A stretch of DNA of 64,000 bases from Paramacrobiotus metropolitanus (lineage: Eukaryota; Tardigrada; Eutardigrada; Parachela; Macrobiotidae). The DNA is taken from positions 248,001 through 312,000 of the forward strand of contig NW_026570308.1 of the NCBI RefSeq assembly GCF_019649055.1, written 5' to 3'. Shown here piece after piece: positions 11,439-21,079 of this stretch (the stretch's first letter is position 1; every line of letters begins with the position of its first letter). Below the pieces are notes generated by a model. That model saw only the letters and a program-made list of their open reading frames with translations, did not search any database and was not told the origin of the DNA. The translations under genes were made by a program, and so were the position numbers.

Positions 11439-12784
11439 GAGACAGTGGTGAGTCAACCATCGAGGAGTGTCTGTTGTGTTCGGAGCGGAAAGCGGCGGTG
11501 CTCTTCCAGCCCTGCGGTCACAAGTGCGTCTGTGCGCAGTGCGCGCCGCTCATCAAGAAGTGCGTCAACTGCCGACTGCCCATTGAGCGCCAGGTACCCT
11601 ACGCCGTCTGCTGCGCCGCTTCCGGTACGCAACCGAATTTTTCAGCGATTTTTATTTATGTTTCTTTATTGCTTCTTCCTTTTATATTGTAGAAATTTCG
11701 TCAGTATTTACAGTTTAACTTGAAAAATAAGTTTTTTTATTTTTTCTACCAAAATTTGAGGGTTTTTAAACTATAAAAGAAATTTCTGATATTTTTAATT
11801 TTCCCTAGTGACATTTTTTAATCCGCAGTTTTTTATAATGCGAAACCAGTTTGTTTTGTAAAGATTTTTCGTATGCACAAATGCTGTGTTTTTATTATAA
11901 AAAAATAAAATTCATTTGGCGCGGTTTTAAATAGTTGTTGTCCGAATAAATAATATTCAAAATAAATAACAGATATTGCAAAAGGGTTTTCTTCGATTGT
12001 AGCGCCGCCGTCGCCGGCGCCGGTGCCGTTGGCTCCGGAGCACATGTCGATGAACAACACCAACTACAAACCCAACAACGTCTCCGTCGCCAAGCACACC
12101 AACGCGCCCACCGACGTCACCAAGCTGCAGCAGCAGCTGCACGACATCAAGGAACAGGTGCGCCAAAAATAGAGAAAAAAGTTTTTTTTTTAAATAATTC
12201 GGCATTTAATTAGAAACACCTTTTGTTAATTCTGTGATATTAGAAAAACATTTTATATATTTCGTAGGTACCGGCACAGGTCACCTCTGTATTTTATTTG
12301 CCTGATATTTGATAATAATTGATAAAATTATTCAGCTCGAAAGATACATAAATTTATTTCCAGATTTTTTCCCAATAAAAAATCTTGTATTATAGAAAGC
12401 AGATTCTGTGAATTGTACTTAGTTATGGCGCTGATTACTTGATGTTTTGTCACAAAATTATCCCAGTCATTCATCAGCTGATAAAAATATACGAGAACCT
12501 GGAAAACTCGCCGGATAAAAATTAGATTTAAAAATTAAATTGATTCCCGTAATTTTTCAAGAAAAATTGTAGAAGAATGACAATAAAATATATAAATTTT
12601 TTTTAAATGCGGAAACTGTTTGTACATGGTTGAGTGATGGTTGCAGACGATGTGCCCGGTGTGCATGGACCGCATCAAGAACATGATCTTCCTGTGCGGA
12701 CACGGCACCTGCCAGCTGTGCGGGGACCGCGTTACCGAGTGTCCCATTTGTCGCAAACTGGTGGAGAAGCGCATTCTCCTCTAA
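11439..12784 (+). CDS. Partial mib1 paralogue: RING2, linker and RING3 only
   Basis: Three exons, 11439-11624, 12003-12157 and 12647-12784, match the last three mib1 exons with the same borders and internal phases. All zinc-binding Cys and His of RING2 and RING3 are kept. The Pro-rich linker is about four residues shorter. In the last exon I count five synonymous third-position changes and one change that turns the final Tyr codon into the stop, so the protein ends RILL. RING2 carries V to L and M to K changes. The first exon has lost four bases near its start relative to mib1. The RING-coding frame is open upstream into former intron, but I find no ATG in it, so an unseen upstream exon is needed or the gene is a pseudogene. 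If translated, it would be a RING-only protein lacking ankyrin and ligand-binding parts. Confidence 0.62.
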
Positions 12785-13243
12785 TGACCGGCTTTCCCTT
12801 TATCTCGGCAATTATTTTATCCGTTGCGGCGCTTTGGATCTGAATTGTATTTGTTCTTTTCAGCTATATTTTCAACTGGTAGTGTTCGCTTTTATCCTGT
12901 ACAATTCTGGCTTTCATTAACCGGTACCTAATGCCGTGTTTTCACTTATTTACTAATAATATTGTTTTTTATTTTCATTTAAAGGTTTTATTTTATTATT
13001 GACTTTGTCTTCTGCTGTGCTTGCATATGTTGTATTCTAACGTTTGGCGAGTAAGATTGGCCGTACGCTCGGTACAGAACTTCCACGTGGAGTCGTGAAC
13101 TTTTATTTACTAAAGAAAAACAGAAGAAGTCGTTTTCCACTGCCCGTTATCCTTGGCCTCGCATACAGCGCTTAAGGCCTGATAAGTGAAGTGACCCGCT
13201 ACATGGTGCCAAATGCCGGTATGTGCAGGAGAACTGCATACAT
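12785..13243. other. Duplicated mib1 3' flank, no gene
   Basis: This segment is similar to 6924-7330 through scattered conserved words (for example CTAACGTTTGGC and GGTACAGAAC) and then joins abruptly to the F-box relic. I see no coding sequence in it. Confidence 0.7.
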
Positions 13244-13380
13244 GCCGAAGCAGCGTTCCCCTTGGGAATAGCGATGGAATGCGTGTCCGTATGTAACCGG
13301 CTCCGCTCTTCTGTCGGAAACGTCGAAATTGACAATAAGCCCTTCATTCCAAACATCGATCACCCAAGCCGTGCATCAAC
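13244..13380 (-). pseudogene. Relic of F-box gene exon 1
   Basis: The minus strand encodes AWVIDVWNEGLIVNFDVSDR followed by RAEPVTYGHAFHRYSQGE. This matches the F-box gene exon 1 block (GWVINVRDGRLIVDFDVPGR, then RGEPVKDGQVFHRYFQGE) at about 9990-10116. Only about 45 codons remain; the start, the rest of exon 1 and the F-box exon are absent. It marks the right side of the local duplication. A neighbouring 8-bp-arm hairpin (CTGCCTTA and TAAGGCAG) lies at about 13385-13401. Confidence 0.85.
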
Positions 13381-13707
13381 ACGCTGCCTTAGTAAGGCAG
13401 CCTTACTGACTTGATAAACTGCTCGTGTTATTCAAACTTAACTTACAAATCTAATGGTCATAACACGGTCACATGCCGAACATTTCGCACTACTTTATAG
13501 AACAGTCTCATGAACAGGCAAATAAAATAAATAAAAATATTAATAAAAATCACCGGCAATTATTCCGCATTAATTGACCAGAAAATAAAAAAGGCTATGA
13601 AGACAGATGTCAAGAAGATACCGACGATATGGAAAGGTTAGATTTGGCAGAATGATTCCGAAAGAAGTAATTCGCAGAATGTTTTGCAGCAATCTTAAAT
13701 TAAGCTG

Positions 13708-16700
13708 TTACAGGTAAAACATGCACTGGCGGAAGAGGTCCGGTGCGATTTTGTGCAGATGCTTAGCAATGAACCTAGCATGTTTCCGAGCGTATTGTAC
13801 GGGAGCCGGCATGCGAATAGTTTCCTGAAACCAATCACACTCAGATTTCAAGGTAATTAATTTTTGTTAAAGCTATACTGTACAAACGTATCCCGCTGAA
13901 AAAGCACTATCCTTTTACAATTTTTGTCAACAGCTGAAACAACTGTAAGAAATCACGCTGCATGCCTACCGAGCAGTTGTAGTACATGTGGCACAGCATG
14001 TACGTCATCTGTTGCAGATGCTGCGGATTCAGCTGGGAATCGTCGTCGATAACGTTGTAGTATGTCGGCGCCACCGTGCCCTCGCGCACACTCTGTGATA
14101 CGACGTAAAAGTCGTAGCTGCAATGAATTTATTTGATCTTAAAATTTTTTATTAATAAATTTAAATTTCCACGTGAACATTCTTAGTAGGAGAAAACACC
14201 GTACAGAGATTCGCGTGTCACGATGCTGTCCACAATCGTCCCTGGCAGAGGATTATCAATTCGACCGTTGTCGTTTTTAAAGAAGCGAATGCTCGGTCGC
14301 TCGTTCACAAGGAGATAAGTAACCGTAATCCTACACACAAAACAAGCAAAATAAAAGATGTGCCACGAAATATCGAAATATCAAAACTTGACACACATAA
14401 ACTGCCATATTTACATACTTTCTGTCCCAAGACAGGCCATTGGTGAGATTGCGCACACCGGCCAGTTCTATCTCCTTAATATTGCCCAGCTGACCCTCGG
14501 ATATTCCTAAATTTACAATCAGTCAATTTAGGATTAAACACATGCAATAACAGCCCGCATTCCAAGCCAGTAATTTTCTAACAAGGTCCGGCAAAGCTTA
14601 CCGTGACGGTAAATAAACACACTCGCAGGAAAATTGTGTCGTTTTGCGTAAAAATAATGGAGACATTCTGTAAGAAAATGCCATGACCTCTGCTGAATCA
14701 TAATTTTATACGAGTACTGTACTGACAGAATTAATTCTTTTTACCCTTTATGAGTTGCGGAACACAAGTTAACATCTCATCGTCATCGTCCACATAGACC
14801 GCACAATTATAGTACTTGGAGAATCCCACGTTCCAGGCCGCCGCGGCCGTCACCACAATTTTCTGCATTCTACGATCGATTTGACTGCCAATCCCGATGA
14901 CCATTGCAGTCTGAAGCGGGAACTAAACAAAAGCAATCAGCAATGATTATAATTTCCAGGCATCTGTGATGCACCGCAAAAAAAACTAAGGTCAGCTTAA
15001 TTTAGATAACGGGGGTGAAAGGGGTACTTATAGCAATTTGCTAATATTTATGCGATTAATTAGATCAACAATCAAACGAGTAATCGTTAAGGTTCCGCAC
15101 AAACTAAACATCAGATCAAAGATTAAAAGCTGCGTAATAAATGATTAATTAAACCAATTATTAATTGTAAAGCTATTAATCACGCCCGCAAAACGAATGA
15201 AACGTACATGCATCGTCCAGATGTCGCCGCCGAGCTTGGCGTTCAGCTGCATGCACACTTTGGTGGCCACGCTCTTGATCTTTCCGGGGGCGCCGCTGAT
15301 CGTCTTTGCCAGAATGACTTGGGAAGCGCCTAAACGCAAAATCAATTTAACGAACAAAGTAAATAAAGGAAAAACTGGCTTGCAGTTGGAATTAAAAGAA
15401 AACAATAACAAAACTTATTTAAAATAAAAAAAAAAGAATTTTTGAAAAACAACTTACAATGTCGACGGCAACATAATTGTTTAAATGCGTCGTAACGGTC
15501 CTTTGTGGGATTGGAAAACACCGCCATAATCTACGAATAAATAAAGTGAATCACAAAACGGACAAACAAAATACAACAGCGGAGCCGGTGTCATTATACC
15601 AGTTTTAAGCCCGGATGATACAATTCCTTTATTCGCTTAATGTAGGAGCGAGACACATCAGCCACAATTTCCCTGCGAAAATCAGTGAGGTATAAACGGC
15701 AAACTTTCACCATACAACAAGTCACAATACTGCCAACACAGCGCCATTAAAATTTCGACCTAAATAATCGCCAGAAAAATAAATAATCACTGTATTTAAT
15801 GATATCGTAAATAAGCCAGATTAAAATACTGATTATCAAAGAACTAATTATTACATTAATTAACCGATTTGCAACACTTCGGCGTTTTTCGCATTCCAGG
15901 GATTTGCAAAAGGTCTGTATACCGGATATTGGAGATTCGTATTCGCCGCTTGCTCCACGTGACAAAGAATTTTCAAAAATTGATTACGTGATAACTAATG
16001 TTTTTATACAAGCTTGTGCGGAGATTAATAAAAAATTATGAAGTTTTTTATGTTTTTAATTTAGCGAATACTCTGTCTCTGGTGCCCAGTACGCGAATAC
16101 GTTGTGTAAGTGTCGGGGATTATAAAAACGTCGAAGTATTTTTTTATCGTCATTACCACTATTAACTACGAAGGAAAAAAAATGTGCTATGAATTTACAC
16201 TCTCGGATGCAGGACAACCATCCCCGTCGGCACAGCGACCTGAATAATCTGGCGTATAAATTCATTCGTTATGCCCAGGTTAGGCTGTGTGGTCAGCACA
16301 AGCCAGTTTCCTTCCAGCACCACGGCCGTCTGGAATGGAATGTTTTTCATGTGCGTGCTCCAGTCGGCCTTAATAGGATCATAAAAGTACTGCAAGCACA
16401 CAACAATCCTCATTTTCACTTCGTTTAATTCTGCGCTGAAGATCATGACCTTACTTTGTGTTCTCCCTGGGACAGCCGTTGCGGTAGCAGACAGCGGGAC
16501 GAGAATTTCACCAGTTCCTTGCCGTACTGCACGTCCCACAGCTTCAGCTCCTTCTGCACATTCTCATTGCTAAAGAAAGCCAAAAACCGAATTAAATTTC
16601 CGAACAAAAAAATTAAGAATCTTTTCCGTACCAGTAATTACAGTAGTAATTAATAATTAGTAATTTGAAATTAAATGTCATTTTACTACACATCGCAGTG

Positions 16701-19700
16701 CTGCAGTTCCTCCTGCATATTCTCATTAAAACCAAAACTCTGCATTTCTTTGCCGGAAATGGAAAAGTTCAGAAAAATTTCCTCCTGCATATTCTCATTA
16801 AAACTAAAACTCTGCATTTCTTTGTCGGAAATGGAAAAATTCAGAAAAATTTTCGAAAAAGATCGTCTTACAAACCAACAACAATTACGTGAAAATAAAC
16901 GCTTCAGTACATTAAATTACAAAACGCTAATACGTACTCAATCAGCTTGCGGATAAAGACCTCCGTGGCGTTCTTGCGGCGATCGGGATCCAGCTTGGTG
17001 TGCTTCGACACTGCCTGCATTATGCGGAAATCAGCGCGGATCTGGTCAGTGTATCCAGTCAGGCGACACAGTTCCGGCACCAGTAGAATCTCCGTGCCGC
17101 GGCAACGCATGGCCTTGTTGGCCGGCAACACGACCAGCAACGGCTGATCGTGATCGGTCACGTTCATATGGTAGCGCTATAAATAAAAAAACACATATCA
17201 ATAATAAATATCAATAAATACTGGCATCCGCCAACTTCAAGTCGAAAAGCTATCAACAACAAACACATGAGGAAAAGTGTAAGAAGGAAAAATGCAAATT
17301 CTTACATGGCAAAAATAATCGACGAAGGAGATTTTCTTTTGCTTCGATTTATCGGTGCCACGGGGTGTGTACGCGAAAAACCCGCCCGCAGAGTTTGTCC
17401 ACATGACATATTGTACTGTGTACAATTTGTGATTGTACCTGAAAATAAGGAAACCCGCTAGATTATTGTAAATTATTTAACTCTCGTCACCGTTATTCGT
17501 GGAAAAAATTATTTGTTTCAGGTACCGAAGAATGCACTGTTCTTTTGAATAAAATTAAAGATTGATAGAATAAAAACTAACTAAGCTACAGAAAATTAAA
17601 GAAAATCTAATAATAATATTAGTGATGGCAGAGAAGCTCGAAATATTGAAGCAATAATTATACATCGCGAGGACTTTTTGGCCAACGATTAACAGGTCCA
17701 CTTCTTTACGAATATTTCTCAAAGTATTTTTCTTTCCAGATATCGGTTCTGCCGCACTTTTCCACGCCTCCAGCATCGCATCGCGAGCGCTTTGTCTGCC
17801 AAGGAAAACGAGCAGGTTATCTCGAAAAAAAAAGAGACTCAGACTTTGTACAAAATATTCTGAAACACTAAAGACGAAATTATCGTGAAAATAAAATAAG
17901 AACAGAAAATCAACGTACCGAATAATGCGGAAGCGCTGATCGACGCTCATCAAGACGCGATTCTGCTCGAAAATCCCAATGGAAGTCTCAAAGCCCGGCC
18001 AGATTTCCAGGCTACAATTATCAAAAGCAAAAATACAGAATTAAAGCAATTTTCAGAAAAATGGTGCTCTAAGCAGGGCGCAATCCGAGGGAAACCGAGA
18101 AACGGCTGAAAAAGGCGCCGATGGGGGAATCGAACCCCGGCTACGTCGTTAGATCCGCGTAGGCAGTACAGTACCACTGCACCACGGCGCAATACGTTGA
18201 AATCATTTGAAAGATTTTGTCGCTGTACGTGAGCCGCTTCTCCGCTCACAGTGCAATGGAATTTACCGTTTCTGGTAACCTTCCGGTTCCAATTTACCAG
18301 CCGGATCGTAGCAGTTATCCTGAATGCGGACCATCTTCAAATCGTGCTCCTGGAATCTAAATTTGAACAATGATCAACAAATGTCAAAACGTTTCAGTTG
18401 CGTAAACAAAATAGTTTTGAAACGCATTTAATTAATAATCAATTTTCACTAATACTGACTAGAAATTTCGACACAAAATTTCAAAGCTGCCGGTCAAGTC
18501 GTTGTCACTCAGTAAGGAGGGAACGCGGCTGGCACAATTCAAATCAGCGAATAAGCAATTTAATTTTCACCTTTTAATGATCCATTAATTTTAATTGTAA
18601 ATAATTGTATATTTATCATTAATTCCATCATAACTTTTCAAAGACCGTACCGGTTCAACTGGGAATTGAGGATGACGAGCACCTGCGGATTCTGCGCGTC
18701 CAGATTTGCCGTGCGCCGCATGCGCACCTTCATATCCTGCTGATTGAACTCCACCGCATCTTCGCACTCCTATCGGCGCCATAAAAATATCGAAATTATT
18801 GAAAAATCAATAAAAACAACGTCCCGCAAATTCGCTTCATTTTACAACAAATTCATCTTTGATTCAGTTGCTGTGTAAATGTCTCTCTCGGAACTTCCGG
18901 TGCGGTCGTTTTTATAAATCACAGATTTTTTACCGAATAAAATTTTTAAAAAATTATAAAAACTGTTGCCAAAACATTTAAAAAAGCTAAAAGCATATAA
19001 TACCTATTAATGTATGTGTGAATATAATTTTACGAGGTAGATGCGAATATCTGTACTGAAAAAAATACAAGTACTGCACATGTTTTTTGTACACTTTAAA
19101 AAACATCAAAATATACAGCAGATAATTACTAATACGCAGATAAGATCAGTTATTTCATTAACAAAATCACTCTGAAATTGTAAATTGTAGAAATTTATAA
19201 GATTCAGTGAGCAGAAAATATGAAGCGCCTACCTCGGTTATTAATTCGGCAGCGGATGGGCCGACGTACAGAACACTGCCGCCGTCGAAGATGTAGGAGT
19301 TCTCAACCATCTGTTTTTTGTCGGCCCAGCGGTGCATGATGCCGAAGCGCTGGGAGCGATTGCCGGGCTGCGGATCGAAGTCCACCTGGTAGATGACGCC
19401 CTTCGCGCCCAGTGTTACATCGATACAGTTGCAGTACAACTCCACCGAGTACCAGCCATTTCCTGTTAAAACAAGCACGGTCTGGAATCTGATTAAAACC
19501 CACAAAAATTTCCAGAAATTATTATTCAACATGTTAAAATATTTACAAATTAAAATAAGAACTAAATTATTTTAGCACAACATTTAACAACAGAATCAAA
19601 ATTAGCATTCAACAATTAAGCATTCAGTGGGGCATTATTAATTTGTGTTCATTAGCGACTTCAAGAAACTGCCAAAAATGAAATTAAAGAATGAAAAAAA

Positions 19701-19972
19701 GTGAAAATGAAATTTGTAAAACCTGTTATGCAGCAACTGAATGCAGTAACAACTAACAAGTGATGGTTTAAAATAAAGTTAACATCGATACAGTATATTA
19801 CTGTGAACACTAACATGTAAATTTGTACATACAAACGGTAACGCACCCTGCTTATTAGCTGCCATGACTTCCCTCTGGAAAAGCGATTTTGGAACTCCCT
19901 TATCCCAAAATGCTGCGCTGCAACCAGGTGCGATGCAGCCCCCACGGGCCACGGCGCACGGAATCGAGATCC
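13708..19972 (-). CDS. piwi-like: PIWI-clade Argonaute with a degenerate slicer triad
   Basis: Nineteen minus-strand exons in consistent phase: 19847-19972, 19233-19462, 18651-18769, 18267-18356, 17919-18011, 17664-17795, 17306-17438, 16938-17176, 16455-16569, 16199-16389, 15600-15672, 15458-15530, 15208-15329, 14745-14922, 14602-14667, 14419-14506, 14205-14330, 13970-14117, 13708-13824. From ATG 19865 they give 783 residues. The N domain ([12 protein letters not shown]), PAZ (about 184-352: [28 protein letters not shown]), MID and PIWI (about 540-783) follow, ending MFYL. PIWI proteins bind piRNAs and silence transposons. The 5'-phosphate pocket is kept: Y491, K495, Q506, K534. The catalytic positions read IGIG (G555), IYRHG (H624) and QYARK (R758) instead of D, D, H; E592 aligns with the glutamate finger. 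It should bind but not cleave. No RG-rich N-terminus is visible; the exon at 19847-19972 is open upstream of the ATG, so the true start may lie further 5'. Confidence 0.94.
16690..16850 (-). pseudogene. Two decayed copies of a PIWI exon start, in tandem
   Basis: Within the intron between 16570 and 16937, a 72-bp unit occurs twice (16707-16778 and 16779-16850) with about three differences. On the minus strand its edge reads [13 protein letters not shown] and then a stop. This matches the start of the downstream PIWI exon at 16569 ([13 protein letters not shown]). The copied part includes the intron-exon junction, but the acceptor is not preserved. It is a local duplication of an exon edge that later decayed. 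Confidence 0.75.
18114..18190 (-). tRNA. tRNA-like gene or tRNA pseudogene in a PIWI intron
   Basis: The 77-nt minus-strand segment has complementary ends (GCGCCG and CGGCGC), an A-box-like TGGTGCAGTGGT, a B box GGTTCGATTCC within a T-arm (GGGG, TTCGATT, CCCC), and is followed at once by TTTTT, a Pol III terminator. The anticodon region is odd: a 5-bp stem (CTACG and CGTAG) encloses a 12-nt loop, leaving almost no variable loop. I therefore cannot assign an anticodon. It may be a damaged tRNA, a tRNA-derived SINE head, or an unusual functional gene. It lies on the same strand as the host PIWI gene. Confidence 0.5.
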
Positions 19973-20393
19973 CTAAATAAGTCGAAAATGCAAAATTAAA
20001 GAATCTATATTAAAATTATTATATTATTTTATGAAATTATCGTCTAGAAAACTCATTGCACTGTGCAAACAGCACTGTGCAATGAGTCTTGCAATTTACT
20101 GCAAGAACTACTGTACTAGTATACACGTCGTAACCGCCCTTAAGGCAAGCGAGCGAGCATGTAGATTTTCTTTTTATGAAAGACATATTTTGGTAAGACC
20201 GCAACAGAAGCAATAGCTGAGCGTCTACGTAACCATTAGCGGCAGCTGACGCGGCAAAGGGATCTCTGAATAGGTTTCTGTTTTCCAAAACCTCTGGACT
20301 GACGGCCAAATCAACGTCAGTTTGAGCTACGTAGTTACATAAAAGCGACTACGTTACAAGTAGAGCAGTAAGGCCTTGTCCCGAATCAGAAGC
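19973..20393. other. 5' flank of the PIWI gene up to the satellite edge
   Basis: This short interval must hold the PIWI 5' end. On the minus strand, 20330-20232 reads open as AQTDVDLAVSPEVLENR then NLFRDPFAASAAANG and ends before GTTACG in the phase needed to join 19972. It could be an upstream exon, but without an ATG or a family match this is weak. A hairpin with 11-bp arms (ACTCATTGCAC, GTGCAATGAGT) lies at 20051-20087. Confidence 0.4.
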
Positions 20394-21060
20394 AAATCAC
20401 GGTTCCCAAACACGCTCCACCCAGGGTCGCTAAAGCAATCCGGCAGGGTTCCAAATTTCCGGACCCATGTACATTACTACGGCGCGTTCGTTAATAATGT
20501 TTCGGTTACAAGTTGCGTATTTACGTAACGGTCACTCAAAAACCCTCCAGCCGGGGTCGCTAAAAAAATTCGTCCTGTGCCCAAATTTCCGGACCCCTGT
20601 ACATTACTACGGCGAGTTCGTCAATGATGACAAGGTTATAATTTACGTATTCACGTCACGGTTCCCCAAAAACGCTCCACCCGAGGTCCAAATTTCCGGA
20701 CACCTGCCTATTACCACGGCGAAATTTTTTATAATGACCCTTTTATATTATACGGAACGATTCCCCAGAAAGCTCTACGCGGGGTCGCTAAAAAAACTCG
20801 TCTTGAGCCAAAATTTCCTGTCTCCTGTACATTACTACAACGAGTTCGTCAATACTGGCCGGGTTATAATTTACGTATTCACGTCACGGTTCCCCAAAAA
20901 CGCTCCACCCAAGGCCGTTAAAGAAATCCAGCTCGATCTAAATTTTGCAACCCCCCGTACGTGCTGCAGCGGTTTCGTCAGTAATGACCCGGTATAAGCT
21001 ACGTAATTACGTCACGGTCACCCAAAAACGCCCCACCCGGGGTCGCTAAAAAATCTGGCC
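20394..21060. repeat. Left edge of the satellite with diverged monomers
   Basis: The first monomers, from ATCACGGTTCCCAAACACGC at about 20394, differ from the interior consensus at many positions and are not part of an obvious higher-order block. The transition from unique DNA is abrupt at about 20394, roughly 420 bp from the nearest PIWI exon. Confidence 0.75.
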
Positions 21061-21079
21061 CGGGTCCAAATTTCTGGAC

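Larger units (their letters stand above)
11217..13400. repeat. Degenerate local duplication of the mib1-F-box block
   Basis: The order mib1 intron, last three mib1 exons, 3' flank, then F-box exon 1 seen at about 5310-10120 recurs here in the same order and orientation. Anchor words include GAACGTAGTGT, GTACAGTGGT, GTGCGCCAAAAAT after the sixth exon, and TTTATTTTATCCGTTGCGG-like 3' flank. About 2.6 kb corresponding to roughly 7330-9980 is missing, so the copy is about 2.2 kb instead of 4.9 kb. Confidence 0.85.

Noticed and set aside
15865-15914. A possible extra PIWI exon between 16199 and 15672
   Set aside because: Moving the preceding donor to GTAAAT at 16198 joins directly to 15672 in frame and gives the expected family sequence ([18 protein letters not shown]). 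The extra exon would insert residues with no counterpart.
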